From Hyphomicrobiales bacterium (GTDB taxonomy: Bacteria; Pseudomonadota; Alphaproteobacteria; Rhizobiales; Rhizobiaceae), in assembly GCA_900470285.1 (NCBI GenBank), contig UCAG01000005.1, positions 502,921 through 566,920 on the forward strand: a stretch of 64,000 nt of DNA, in the 5' to 3' direction. This document shows, one piece after another, positions 36,431 through 45,395 of the stretch (positions within the stretch are counted from its first letter, which is position 1; each line of letters starts with the position of its first letter). The translations under genes and the position numbers were made by a program. The notes beneath the pieces are model-generated. The model was not told the origin of the DNA and made no database searches. It saw only the letters and a list, made by a program, of their open reading frames with translations.

Positions 36431-37333
36431 ATGGCTCCGAGAAAAACCACTTCCCGCAAAAAGCGCTCTACGCGCGGTAAAAGCTCGGGTCACTCCGCAA
36501 CGGCAGTTCTGACCGTTGGTGCTATTGTGGTGATTGGTGCTGCAGCACTCTGGGCAACCTCGCAAAGCCGCAGCCCTTCTGCCAGTGTATCAGGCCTGTT
36601 CCGCACGGCGACCAATAGTTCTGCATCCCGTTCCGGCTCGTCTGCAACAGCCAGTTCAGAGCGCAGATCGGTGCAGACGCAAAGCAGAAATACGGAAACA
36701 GCCAGAAATACTGAACCCACTGCGACGCCGCCGTCTCCGATACGCAGGCCACCGCTGAATATAGGTCAGAGCGTTGCCAGCGAACAAAAAGAGCAGCCAA
36801 AGCAAGTGGCCGTTCTTGCGCCGCGCCCGGATAGCAAACCGGCAGCAGTTCAGATAACACCTCCAAAACCTGCACCGCAGCACACCATGCCCGCTTTGCC
36901 GCCGGTCGGAAAATCCGCAACAGATGACAACAGCCGTAATGCCAGCGGTGCATTCAAAGTGCCGAAAGCGATTATTGCCAGACAAGCTCTGACCATTCAT
37001 GAAAAAGCATGGGATAAGGCCAAGACTGTCGGACGCGTCGAAAAAGGCCGCGAGATGCGCTCCTATGCCAAGGTCGGACGCTGGCACCGTGTGGTTGTAC
37101 CATCCACCAATATTATCGGCTGGGTGCAGGAAGATCAGCTGATTATTAAAAATCAGCAGGCACAGACCCGCTCATTCCGTGCAGTCTCCGCACCGCAAGC
37201 GGCCCAACATTCCGGCATGACGACAGGATCAATCCGCTCTGCCGCAACAGCTGATAATAACAGCGCAGCTAAGAAAACACAGAATAGCAAACTGGTTGCT
37301 CCGGTTTATCCGCAACAGCCGGTCGGCAAATAG
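36431..37333 (+). CDS. SH3-domain protein with single membrane segment
   Basis: This 300-residue protein has a very basic N-terminus (RKTTSRKKRSTRGK), one membrane segment at about 25-42, a long low-complexity Ser/Pro/Gln/Arg-rich region, and a bacterial SH3 domain at about 175-240. The SH3 part reads AIIARQALTIHEKAWDKA then VVVPSTNIIGWVQEDQL. Such proteins sit in the inner membrane facing the periplasm and bind cell-wall material or other proteins. The long disordered middle makes it a spacer. It is a single gene. Confidence 0.82.
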   Translation: MAPRKTTSRKKRSTRGKSSGHSATAVLTVGAIVVIGAAALWATSQSRSPSASVSGLFRTATNSSASRSGSSATASSERRSVQTQSRNTETARNTEPTATPPSPIRRPPLNIGQSVASEQKEQPKQVAVLAPRPDSKPAAVQITPPKPAPQHTMPALPPVGKSATDDNSRNASGAFKVPKAIIARQALTIHEKAWDKAKTVGRVEKGREMRSYAKVGRWHRVVVPSTNIIGWVQEDQLIIKNQQAQTRSFRAVSAPQAAQHSGMTTGSIRSAATADNNSAAKKTQNSKLVAPVYPQQPVGK

Positions 37334-37360
37334 ATAATCATTGTCAGAATAATCAGATAC

Positions 37361-37453
37361 CCCAGAGCGGTTTACGCCCAGATTGGATCATAGCGCCCGC
37401 TCCAGAGTATTTCCTGAAGCAAAAGCTTCCCACTTTTGCTGGAAATGTTCTAG
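37361..37453 (+). repeat. Hybrid dispersed repeat (two half-elements joined)
   Basis: CAGAGCGGTTTACGCCCAGATTGGATCATAGCGC is an inverted part of copy A. It is joined directly to CAAAAGCTTCCCACTTTTGCTGGAAATGTTCTAG, the core of the second repeat type. It lies between the SH3 gene and the end of the Hda-like gene. Confidence 0.72.
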
Positions 37454-38169
37454 CGCGGCTCTGGCAATGCATCTGCCATTGCCTGCAAAGCCTGTATTGC
37501 CAGCGCTTTGGTAATCCGGCTTTTTTGTTGCAGAGCCATATGATCGAGCAGATCAACCAGCACAATCACGCTATCCAGCGAGCGCTCAACACGGCTGACA
37601 ATATAGCTGATAACCGCCGGATCAACACTGACCTGACGATCGGCGAACAGCTTGTAAATCACTGTGCTCAGCAAATAATCATCCGGCTCGGAAATATCGA
37701 CAATCGTCACCGCCTTCAGACGGGAAACCAGATCAGGCAGCGTCACATTCCACTGCGACGGTTGCAATTGCGATGTCATCAGCAGTGAGGCCTGCGACTG
37801 ACCGTTTTCGCAGCTGCCTGCAGTCTGCCGAATAGTGTTAATCAGGTGGAACAGACCGGTTTCATCAAAAGCTTCTGCACCGATATCATCAATCAGCACC
37901 GGACGCTGTGCAGCGATTTCCAGTGACTGTGCATCAATATCATGAGGATCGAGGATTGCCGCATCATTCTGACTGCGCCAGATGGCTGCCAGATGTGTCT
38001 TACCGGCTCCTGCGGGTCCGACAAGCAGTGCGACAGGCGACGGCCAGTCCGGCCAGCGATCAATCAGATCGACAGCCGCACGGTTCGATCCGGTGACAAC
38101 CAGATCATCGCGCGTAAAGCCTGGCTCATGCTGAAGAATGAGCGGCATTTGTCGGTGCTCAGCAGACAT
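37450..38169 (-). CDS. hdaA: DnaA-related regulatory ATPase (HdaA-like)
   Basis: HdaA stimulates ATP hydrolysis by DnaA together with the sliding clamp and so limits re-initiation. The 239-residue protein has only the AAA+ part of DnaA: Walker A GPAGAGKT at 51-58, Walker B VLIDDIGAE at 91-99 and sensor/box VII-like LPDLVSRLKAVTIVD. It lacks the DnaA domain IV DNA-binding helix-turn-helix. A short N-terminal Gln-Met-Pro-Leu motif could be the clamp-binding peptide. It is downstream of the PerM-type gene, separated by about 250 nt that contain a hairpin. Confidence 0.88.
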   Translation of the reverse strand: MSAEHRQMPLILQHEPGFTRDDLVVTGSNRAAVDLIDRWPDWPSPVALLVGPAGAGKTHLAAIWRSQNDAAILDPHDIDAQSLEIAAQRPVLIDDIGAEAFDETGLFHLINTIRQTAGSCENGQSQASLLMTSQLQPSQWNVTLPDLVSRLKAVTIVDISEPDDYLLSTVIYKLFADRQVSVDPAVISYIVSRVERSLDSVIVLVDLLDHMALQQKSRITKALAIQALQAMADALPEPR

Positions 38170-38329
38170 AATTACCCAAAATTATTAGCCCGAATTCCGG
38201 CCTGCTTACAAATCATACAAATTCATCACATGATTTCGGGGCGGGGTTCAAGCTGTTCCATCACAGAACCTGTCAAATCTTCAAAATACAGGTCAGAATG
38301 ATGCAGTAACTGCTTTCCCCCCTTTAGAA

Positions 38330-38360
38330 AAGCACAACCGGCACGAATGCGCCGGTTGTC
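38330..38360 (-). terminator. Hairpin after the AI-2E/PerM gene
   Basis: ACAACCGGC (38334-38342) pairs with GCCGGTTGT (38351-38359); read on the minus strand it is followed by GCTTTTCT. It may end the PerM transcript before hdaA. Confidence 0.5.
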
Positions 38361-38416
38361 TGAGCTTATCCCCGTGACCCACAAGCCTGTGGACAAAGCT
38401 GTTGAAAACTTCCGGC

Positions 38417-39640
38417 TCAGTTTTCTCCGTTACTGCTTTTATACATCGGAGATTCCAGATAACGCCCGATTGCAAAGCGTACCAGCACCCCGACTGCCGC
38501 CGCAGCAGGCACAGCAATCAGCATCCCCGTGAAGCCAAGGAATGAACCGAAGGCAAAGAGAGCAAACATCAGCCATACCGGATGCAGGCCAACGGATTTG
38601 CCCACCAGTTTCGGCTGCAGAATATTGCCTTCAATAAACTGGCCTGCAAAGAACACACAAGCGACGATAACAACCATCACCCAATCCGGCCAGAACTGCA
38701 CCAGCGCCACACCAATTGCCAGCACCAGACCGACAATGGAGCCGATATAGGGAATGAAGCTGATAAGACCGGCGAAAAGGCCGATCAGCAAGCCGAAATT
38801 CAAACCGGTAAGTGTCAGGCCGACAGCGTAAAACGTTCCGAGAATGAGGCACAGCGTGCCCTGACCTCGGATGAAACCGGCAATCGCATCATTCATCTCA
38901 CGGGCGATCTGGCGCACAGTTTTCACATGATCGCGCGGCACCCATGAATCAATCGTATTGACCATGCGGTCCCAATCGAGAAGCATGTAGAACGCAACCA
39001 CCGGTGTCACCACAAACAGACCGGCAATATCAATCAGCGACTTGCCGGAATTCCACAGCGATTGCAGCAAAGTGGTCAGAAAACCGGCTCCCTGCTTCAG
39101 GAATCCGCTCAGATTATCTTTGATGACTGTGCTGTTAATACCGAGATATTTCTGCAGCCATTCGGAATCCTGATGGGCGATCAGCGACTGCAGCTGCGTA
39201 AAGTAACCCGGGAATTTCGAAATGAACTCGGCCAGCTGTGTAACCAGCACCGGCACGATGATGATAAGCCCCAGCACCAGTACAAAGACGAAGGTAATCA
39301 GGATAACCACGGTTGCCACCAGACGCGACATCCCGAAACGCTCAAGCCGGTCGGCCACAGGGTCAAGAAAGTAAGCCAGAGCAAGTCCGGCTACAAATGG
39401 CAGCAAAATAGAACTGAACACCGTCAGGAAAAGAATAAAAACGACCGTTGCAAACAGCCAGAAAAAAGCCTGCTTACGAACTGTTGCACCGAGTGCACTG
39501 ACCTGCACATCCAGACGAACTTCATTCTCAGTCGCAGGAATAATAACCTGTTGCGGCACGGTTTTTACCAGCGCCTCCGACTTTGCCCGTGGTGCACGGG
39601 AGGATGGCGATTTAGGTGGTGTGGTATCCGATTTGCTCAT
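38417..39640 (-). CDS. AI-2E/PerM family membrane protein
   Basis: This 407-residue protein has a cytoplasmic N-terminal Ser/Pro/Lys-rich tail of about 70 residues, then about eight hydrophobic segments in the arrangement of the AI-2E transporter/PerM family. The family motif FAGLISFIPYIGSIVGLVLAI and GQFIEGNILQPKLVG are visible. Members were named for autoinducer export, but most are permeases of unknown substrate. The ATG at 39640 is preferred because the longer frame runs into a dispersed repeat at 39699. It sits between hdaA and the divergent purM, an order I recall from related bacteria. Confidence 0.9.
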   Translation of the reverse strand: MSKSDTTPPKSPSSRAPRAKSEALVKTVPQQVIIPATENEVRLDVQVSALGATVRKQAFFWLFATVVFILFLTVFSSILLPFVAGLALAYFLDPVADRLERFGMSRLVATVVILITFVFVLVLGLIIIVPVLVTQLAEFISKFPGYFTQLQSLIAHQDSEWLQKYLGINSTVIKDNLSGFLKQGAGFLTTLLQSLWNSGKSLIDIAGLFVVTPVVAFYMLLDWDRMVNTIDSWVPRDHVKTVRQIAREMNDAIAGFIRGQGTLCLILGTFYAVGLTLTGLNFGLLIGLFAGLISFIPYIGSIVGLVLAIGVALVQFWPDWVMVVIVACVFFAGQFIEGNILQPKLVGKSVGLHPVWLMFALFAFGSFLGFTGMLIAVPAAAAVGVLVRFAIGRYLESPMYKSSNGEN

Positions 39641-39698
39641 ATAAAACCGCCATTGCTCAAAAAGTCTGAATATGTCGCATTTCAGCCTCCGGTCAAGA

Positions 39699-39806
39699 TA
39701 GAGCATTTCACAGTCAAGTTGGATCAACTTGACGCCCGTGATAATGCGACCAAATAAAGAAGCTAGAGCGAGCGTTATGATCCAATCTGGACGTAAACCG
39801 CTCTAG
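39699..39806 (+). repeat. Dispersed palindromic repeat, copy B (Bru-RS-like)
   Basis: This copy has the same order as copy A at 571-679: AGAGCATTTCACAGTCAAG, the internal hairpin, GATAATGCGACC, TAGAGCGAG, GATCCAATCTGG and ACCGCTCTAG. It lies between the divergent PerM and purM genes, next to their promoters. The rest of the 384-bp gap shows nothing else I can name. Confidence 0.82.
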
Positions 39807-40024
39807 CGACCTATCACGCCTGCTTTCATTGCAGCGACAGAGTAAATTGACTGCGACATATGCTCTGCTCATCTCATAACATGGTGTTTATCAGTTAAAA
39901 ATGACGAAAGATGCTTGCGGATAAAGCAATCTCGTGTCATTGCGCCTGCTTGAAGCATTAACCGCAGCCTGCCCTGCCGTTCTTCCATCGGCCTTACGGC
40001 TGCGCTGTGTATCGGGAGCTACCA

Positions 40025-41125
40025 ATGCCACAGTCGAAAACCCCATCCACTTCAGCCGCTGACGCGAAAAATGGCCTGACCTATGCCGATGCCGGTGTGG
40101 ATATTGATGCGGGCAACAGCATGGTCGACAAGATCAAGCCTTTGGTGCGCTCCACGCGCCGTCCGGGTGCTGATGGGGAAATCGGCGGTTTCGGCGGATT
40201 GTTTGATCTGAAAGCCGCAGGCTTTAAAGATCCGGTTCTGGTAGCAGCCAATGACGGTGTCGGCACCAAGCTGAAAATCGCCATTGATGCAGATCGTCAC
40301 GATACAGTTGGCATTGATCTGGTTGCTATGTGCGTCAACGACCTCGTGGTACAGGGCGCAGAGCCACTGTTCTTCCTCGATTATTTTGCTACCGGCAAAC
40401 TCAATCCTGAACAGGGTGCAGCGATTGTTAAAGGCATTGCCGAAGGCTGTCTGCAATCCGGTTGTGCGCTGATCGGCGGTGAAACCGCTGAAATGCCGGG
40501 CATGTACCGCGACGGTGATTATGATCTCGCCGGTTTTGCTGTCGGCGCCGCAGAGCGCGGTCAGCTGCTACCTGCCGGTGATCTGGAAGCCGGTGATGTT
40601 ATTCTCGGTCTTGGTTCTTCCGGTGTTCATTCCAACGGTTTCTCGCTGGTTCGCCGCATTGTTGAACTGTCCGGCCTTGGCTGGCAGGATGCAGCGCCTT
40701 TTGCTGCCGATAAGACATTGGGTGAAGCCCTGCTCACCCCGACCCGCATCTATGTGAAATCCCTGCTGTCGGCTATCCGATCGACCGGCGCGATCAAAGC
40801 ACTCGCGCATATTACCGGCGGCGGCTTCCCTGATAATATTCCGCGCGTTTTGCCGGAAACACTAGCGGCTGAAATTGATCTGTCTGCGATTCCGGTTCCC
40901 GCTGTTTTCTCATGGCTGGCCAAAACCGGCGGTGTTGAAGCGCATGAAATGCTGCGTACCTTCAACTGCGGCGTTGGCATGATTGTTGTTGTCTCTGCTG
41001 ACAAAGCGGAAACAGTTGCTCAGGCGCTGAAAGCCGAAGGTGAAACTGTTGTCACACTCGGCCGCATGATTGCGCGTGAGGCAAAAGATCAAGGCGTCGT
41101 TTATCAGGGCACACTTTCCCTATGA
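40025..41125 (+). CDS. purM: Phosphoribosylformylglycinamidine cyclo-ligase (AIR synthetase)
   Basis: PurM closes the imidazole ring to make AIR in purine synthesis. The 366-residue protein has the AIRS ATP-grasp-like fold with [19 protein letters not shown] at the start, GGFGGLFDL near 56, the loop [10 protein letters not shown], and [17 protein letters not shown] near 197. The ATG at 40025 with CGGGAG upstream is preferred over one six codons earlier. purN overlaps its end by 4 nt, so the two are coupled. Confidence 0.96.
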   Translation: MPQSKTPSTSAADAKNGLTYADAGVDIDAGNSMVDKIKPLVRSTRRPGADGEIGGFGGLFDLKAAGFKDPVLVAANDGVGTKLKIAIDADRHDTVGIDLVAMCVNDLVVQGAEPLFFLDYFATGKLNPEQGAAIVKGIAEGCLQSGCALIGGETAEMPGMYRDGDYDLAGFAVGAAERGQLLPAGDLEAGDVILGLGSSGVHSNGFSLVRRIVELSGLGWQDAAPFAADKTLGEALLTPTRIYVKSLLSAIRSTGAIKALAHITGGGFPDNIPRVLPETLAAEIDLSAIPVPAVFSWLAKTGGVEAHEMLRTFNCGVGMIVVVSADKAETVAQALKAEGETVVTLGRMIAREAKDQGVVYQGTLSL

Positions 41126-41763
41126 GCCACGCTCCTTCAGCTCCGCGCAAACGCGTGGTCATTTTTATCTCCGGCGGCGGCTCCAATATGGAGACTCTGA
41201 TCCGCGCGGCACAAGCACCGGATTATCCGGCAGAAGTTGTTGCCGTCATCTCCGACAAGGCAGAAGCAGGCGGTCTGGCGAAAGCTCAGGCCGCAGGCAT
41301 CAAGACCCATGTTTTTGTCCGCAAAGACTATGCTTCCAAAGAAGCGCATGAAGATGCAATTCTTGCGCAACTGGCTGTAATCGCTCCGGATATAGTTTGC
41401 CTTGCAGGCTATATGCGCCTGCTTTCCGGCCGGTTCATTGCGCCTTATGAAGGACGCATCCTCAATATTCACCCTTCCCTCCTGCCGCTGTTTCCGGGTC
41501 TGCACACACATCAGCGTGCGCTGGATACCGGCATGAAACTGGCCGGTTGCACCGTACATCTGGTAACTGAAGGCATGGATGAAGGCCCGATTGTTGCGCA
41601 GGCAGCGGTGGCCATTACTGAGGGCGACACAGTTGAAACGCTAGCAGCACGCGTATTGACCGCAGAGCATCAGCTCTATCCGCAGGCTCTGCGTAATTTC
41701 GCTATGGCTTCCGGTTCTGAAAAGCATGGCAAATCAGCAACACAGATACTCATTAGCGCGTGA
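41122..41763 (+). CDS. purN: Phosphoribosylglycinamide formyltransferase
   Basis: PurN transfers a formyl group from 10-formyl-THF to GAR in purine synthesis. The 213-residue protein has [15 protein letters not shown] at the start, the catalytic asparagine/histidine region [22 protein letters not shown] near 112-133, and the Asp loop [16 protein letters not shown]. The ATG overlaps the purM stop codon (ATGA), so translation is coupled. No terminator is obvious right after; the next feature is a dispersed repeat. Confidence 0.96.
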   Translation: MSHAPSAPRKRVVIFISGGGSNMETLIRAAQAPDYPAEVVAVISDKAEAGGLAKAQAAGIKTHVFVRKDYASKEAHEDAILAQLAVIAPDIVCLAGYMRLLSGRFIAPYEGRILNIHPSLLPLFPGLHTHQRALDTGMKLAGCTVHLVTEGMDEGPIVAQAAVAITEGDTVETLAARVLTAEHQLYPQALRNFAMASGSEKHGKSATQILISA

Positions 41764-41916
41764 TGAAATAACAAATTGTTAATTTCCTCTTAACGTGCCA
41801 CGATATTACCCTAAATAGCCACATATCACATTTGTGCTGCATGTTCAGCAATCAGATGATTCCCGTCATTATGGTTCGCTTTTCAGGCAGAGACTTTGAG
41901 CGGTCAAACGCTTTAA

Positions 41917-42014
41917 CTAGAGCGGCTTACGTCCAGTTTGGATCACGGCACTCGCTCTGGATTCTTTAGTTTATCGCATTATCACAGCCGTCAAATTGAC
42001 TGTGAAATGCTCTG
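41917..42014 (-). repeat. Dispersed palindromic repeat, copy C (Bru-RS-like, inverted, internally deleted)
   Basis: On the minus strand this reads CCAGAGCATTTCACAGTCAA then TTTGACGG, so it lacks the 10-bp hairpin core GTTGGATCAA present in copies A and B. The remainder (GATAATGCGATAAACTAAAG, GAGCGAGTGCCGTGATCCAA, CCGCTCTAG) is nearly the same. It lies in the 330-bp gap between purN and the DUF992 gene. Confidence 0.8.
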
Positions 42015-42019
42015 GTTGT

Positions 42020-42072
42020 ATCAACACGCATCTTAACCGAAAGCTATTTTACACTTTCGGGGATGCGTCTAA
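42020..42072 (+). repeat. Short dispersed-repeat fragment before the DUF992 gene
   Basis: CAACACGCATCTTAACCGAAAGC...ACTTTCGGGGATGCGTCTAAA is an imperfect palindrome (GACGCATC / GATGCGTC) with the same layout as the right half of other copies. It ends 21 nt before the DUF992 start codon, inside the probable promoter or leader. Confidence 0.55.
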
Positions 42073-42093
42073 AAATAAGAAGAGGAAGATATC

Positions 42094-42606
42094 ATGTCTC
42101 TCCGTAACTCTGTTGCACTTATGGCCTTTTTTGCCGCCGGTACTTTTGCTGTTTCAGCATCTGCTGCCGACATGGCTTCCTCCCGCAATGCCGTTGTTCA
42201 GCCACGTTCGGAAGTCGGCGTTCTGACCTGCGATTTCCAGCCGTCAATCGGTGTTATCATTGGCAGCCGTCAGGATTTGGATTGCGTATTCCAGCCTGCA
42301 CAGCGCGGTGCACCTGCCGAGCGCTATAGCGGCCAGATCACCAAAATCGGTGTGGATATCGGCTTCTACAATGCCGGTCAGCTGGCATGGGCTGTCTGGG
42401 CACCAACCGTTCGCCCTGAAGGCGCACTGCGCGGCAGCTATGTCGGCGCATCGGCCAATGCAACGATCGGTATCGGAGCAGGCACCAATGTCCTGACCGG
42501 TGGCACATGGAAGAACATTTCCCTGCAGCCGATCTCCATTCAGGGTCAGAAGGGTCTGAATGCTGCGGTTGCTCTTTCCAACTTCCGCCTGAAATATGAA
42601 GGCTAA
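42094..42606 (+). CDS. DUF992 domain-containing exported protein
   Basis: This 170-residue protein has a signal peptide with cleavage near ASA-A (residue 25). It has the DUF992 pattern VGVLTCDFQPSIGVIIGSRQDLDCVF, then RYSGQITKIGVDIG and a C-terminal Gly/Ala-rich beta region GTNVLTGGTWKNISLQPISIQGQKG. The two cysteines probably bond. DUF992 proteins are exported proteins of Hyphomicrobiales of unknown role. AGAGGAAG precedes the ATG. A strong terminator follows. Confidence 0.92.
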   Translation: MSLRNSVALMAFFAAGTFAVSASAADMASSRNAVVQPRSEVGVLTCDFQPSIGVIIGSRQDLDCVFQPAQRGAPAERYSGQITKIGVDIGFYNAGQLAWAVWAPTVRPEGALRGSYVGASANATIGIGAGTNVLTGGTWKNISLQPISIQGQKGLNAAVALSNFRLKYEG

Positions 42607-42626
42607 TTTTTAGCTATACTTTGAAC

Positions 42627-42661
42627 AAAGCCCGCGCTGTCACCGGCGCGGGCTTTTTTTG
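42627..42661 (+). terminator. Rho-independent terminator of the DUF992 gene
   Basis: AAAGCCCGCGC-TGTCACCG-GCGCGGGCTTTTTTT, 21 nt after the stop codon, between convergent genes. Confidence 0.93.
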
Positions 42662-42673
42662 TTTAGGGAAATC

Positions 42674-43120
42674 TCAGGCTGTTTTAGGCCTTCTGATCTG
42701 AAAGCCTGTTTTACTTTGCTCGAAGCCTGCATCCTGATAGAATTTCAGTGTTGACGATTGTTTCGAACCTGTCATCAACATGACTTTATAGCAGCCGGCC
42801 TGCCATGCGGCTTCAATTGCTCTGTGCAGAACTGCCCTGCCATATCCCTGCTTGCGATGATCCTCATGCGTCACAACATTCTCGATCAGCGCATAGGGCA
42901 TACCGTTACGCGTCAGATTTGGAATAACAACCAAAGTACATGATGCAACGGGAATGTTCTCCAGACAAACGACGAAAATATTGCTGTTCGGATAGGACTT
43001 CAACAACTCCCAGCGCGCAATAGCCTCCGGGAGAGGTATCTCTGCATTATCGGCTGCCAGATAGCGGTAAAGCTTCTGCAAACAGGGTATATCGCTTTCA
43101 ATAAGCGTTCTGATAAGCAC
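42674..43120 (-). CDS. GNAT family N-acetyltransferase
   Basis: This 148-residue acetyltransferase shows ALIENVVTHEDHRKQGYGRAV (about 76-96), with motif A RxxGYG, and TLKFYQDAGFEQSKTGFQI at the end. The substrate is unknown; the ending resembles the GNAT members annotated as detoxifying. It begins 16 nt after the molybdopterin oxidoreductase stop codon, so it is likely the last gene of a DMT transporter-oxidoreductase-GNAT unit. Confidence 0.86.
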   Translation of the reverse strand: MLIRTLIESDIPCLQKLYRYLAADNAEIPLPEAIARWELLKSYPNSNIFVVCLENIPVASCTLVVIPNLTRNGMPYALIENVVTHEDHRKQGYGRAVLHRAIEAAWQAGCYKVMLMTGSKQSSTLKFYQDAGFEQSKTGFQIRRPKTA

Positions 43121-43136
43121 AAATTTTCTCCGGCAG

Positions 43137-45293
43137 TCAGGCAGCCTTCACCGATTGCTCCATAAGAGGACGTATCCAGACTTTAATATCGTGGAACGCC
43201 GTCCCGCCATGCGGCGCAGCCGCATCAGCACCGGTCAGAATATTAATCCCCTCACCGCCTTCAAAAGATGAGTTCGGGAACAGGCCTTCCGAAACCACAA
43301 CACCACGACGCAGTTTCTTGGCTCCGCTCAATTTATCAGTGGCCTGCTGGATTTTGACATGCAGTATCAGCTCACCGCGCTGATTGCCGATCTGTACCCG
43401 CGCACCGTCTTCCAGCCCCAGCTCTGCCGCATCATCGTCGCGGATCAGCAGTTGCGGCCGAATTTCCTTTGCCAGAGAGGTTGGTGTCTCCGCAAAAGTC
43501 GAATTGAGAAAATTATGTGCCGGTGATGTGGTTAGCTTAAACGGGTGCTGCGGATCGGCCAGTTCGTTACTTGCCCAATAATCCGGAAACTCCGGCATAT
43601 CAGCAAAAGGCCCCTGAAGTCCCATAGCTTGCGGCGGGCGATCCGGTGACGTTTGTTTCTGCCAGTCCACACGGAAGCGGAATTTACCGTCCGGCCATGC
43701 AAAACCATCGAGATAATGGGACTTTTCAAAATCCGGCTGCTTATCAAGCCAGCGTTGCTCACGCATGGTTTCAAAATCCGGCATATTGCTTTTAGCCAGC
43801 AGATTGTCGACCAGCTGACGCGCAGGCAGATTGAAACCATCCAGATGACCAACACCTAAGCGATTGGCCAGTTCGTTGATAACATAGATATTTTCTCGCG
43901 CTTCACCCGCTGCTTCAATCAGCTTCGCGCCCAGCAAAACATGCTGCTGACCGCCGCCGCGATAAATATCATCATGCTCCAGAAACATCGTGGCAGGCAG
44001 CACGAGATCAGCCATTTTCGCCGTATCGGTCATGAAGTGCTCATGCACCACGGTAAACAGGTCTTCCCGCATAAAGCCCTGCCGTACCAGACGCTGTTCC
44101 GGCGCAACATTGGCCGGATTGGTGTTCTGGATCAGCATTGCCATCACCGGAGGCCCGCCATAGAGCGCTTCTGCGTCACCTGTCAGCACACGGCCGATTT
44201 TCGACTGATCCAGAGATCTGACCGACGGATCGGCAAATGCGGAGCCTTCAATCTCCGATTTATCCATACCAAAAATGCCGGAATTGGAATGGAAAGCACC
44301 ACCGCCCTCCAGTGTCCATGCACCGGTTACAGCGGCGATACAGGAAGCGGCATGCATATTCACCGCGCCATTGCGCTGGCGGGAAAAACCATAACCCAGA
44401 CGGAAATAAGTACGTTTTGTCGTTCCCACCAACTGAGCAAAAGCTTCAATATCCTCAACAGATACACCGGTGATCGCTTCCGCCCATTGCGGTGTACGGC
44501 TTTGCAGATGCTGCTCCAGTTGCTCAGGCGCATCCGTATAGCGGTTAAGATAATCCCAATCCGCCAAGCCGTCGCGAAACAACACATGCATCACCGCACA
44601 GGCAAAGGCCCCGTCAGTGCCGGGTTTCAGCACAATGCCAATATCCGCCTGCCGGATGGTCGCGGTTTCATAAACATCAATTGCCACGATTTTCGCACCG
44701 CGCTCTTTACGTGCGCGTGCTGCATGGGTCATGACATTGACCTGCGTGGCAGCGGCATTGGTTCCCCAGATCACCACACAATCGGACTTGGCGATCTCAC
44801 GCGGATCAGGCCCGCGCAGAGCACCGGTGCCGGCCATATAGCCTGTCCATGCCAGATTGGTACAGAAGCTGGAAAACATATTGGAATATTTTTTGGCATA
44901 GCGCAGACGGTTGATAGAATCGCGCTGCACCAGCCCCATAGTTCCGGCGTAATAATTCGGCCAGATACTCTCGGAACCATATTGCTCTTCGGCTTTCAGA
45001 AATTTCTCTGCGGTCAGATCCAGTGCGTCAGCCCATGAAATTTCCTGCCACTGCCCGCTTCCCTTGGCACCCTTGCGGATCAGCGGTTTCAGCAGGCGTT
45101 CAGGATGATGAACGCGCTCGGCATAACGCGCGACCTTGGCGCAGATAACGCCTGCCGTATAACTGTTATCCTTGGCACCGCGAATACGCCCGATTGTATG
45201 GCTGTCCAGAATTTCAACATCGAGCGCGCAGGTGGAAGGGCAATCATGCGGACAGGCCGAATGGCCGATTTGGGGTGCAACGCGCAGTGTCAT
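43137..45293 (-). CDS. Molybdopterin-dependent oxidoreductase (DMSO reductase/formate dehydrogenase family)
   Basis: This 718-residue enzyme should carry a bis-MGD cofactor and one [4Fe-4S] cluster bound by C14, C18, C22 and C51 (CPHDCPSTC then VICAKV). Domains follow the family order: cluster domain, two dinucleotide-like domains (VVIWGTNAAATQVN; NTNPANVAPEQRLV), and a C-terminal molydopterin-binding barrel (TTSPAHNFLNSTF, VQIGNQRGEL). There is no signal peptide or Tat motif, so it is probably cytoplasmic. I cannot tell the substrate; no small subunit or cytochrome gene is adjacent. It lies about 100 nt after the DMT transporter gene. Confidence 0.9.
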   Translation of the reverse strand: MTLRVAPQIGHSACPHDCPSTCALDVEILDSHTIGRIRGAKDNSYTAGVICAKVARYAERVHHPERLLKPLIRKGAKGSGQWQEISWADALDLTAEKFLKAEEQYGSESIWPNYYAGTMGLVQRDSINRLRYAKKYSNMFSSFCTNLAWTGYMAGTGALRGPDPREIAKSDCVVIWGTNAAATQVNVMTHAARARKERGAKIVAIDVYETATIRQADIGIVLKPGTDGAFACAVMHVLFRDGLADWDYLNRYTDAPEQLEQHLQSRTPQWAEAITGVSVEDIEAFAQLVGTTKRTYFRLGYGFSRQRNGAVNMHAASCIAAVTGAWTLEGGGAFHSNSGIFGMDKSEIEGSAFADPSVRSLDQSKIGRVLTGDAEALYGGPPVMAMLIQNTNPANVAPEQRLVRQGFMREDLFTVVHEHFMTDTAKMADLVLPATMFLEHDDIYRGGGQQHVLLGAKLIEAAGEARENIYVINELANRLGVGHLDGFNLPARQLVDNLLAKSNMPDFETMREQRWLDKQPDFEKSHYLDGFAWPDGKFRFRVDWQKQTSPDRPPQAMGLQGPFADMPEFPDYWASNELADPQHPFKLTTSPAHNFLNSTFAETPTSLAKEIRPQLLIRDDDAAELGLEDGARVQIGNQRGELILHVKIQQATDKLSGAKKLRRGVVVSEGLFPNSSFEGGEGINILTGADAAAPHGGTAFHDIKVWIRPLMEQSVKAA

Positions 45294-45395
45294 GTAAAAA
45301 TTCCTGAAGGAGTTATTTTAGCACCATACAAAAATATAGTAGTTTCGACAGACGATAAATCAGCACAGCTTTATTTTTATCAGATGTCAGTCCTG

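Noticed and set aside
43941-45038. 365-codon plus-strand frame inside the molybdopterin oxidoreductase gene
   Set aside because: It is the antisense shadow of a clear gene; the amino acid mix is not protein-like (His/Arg/Cys rich).
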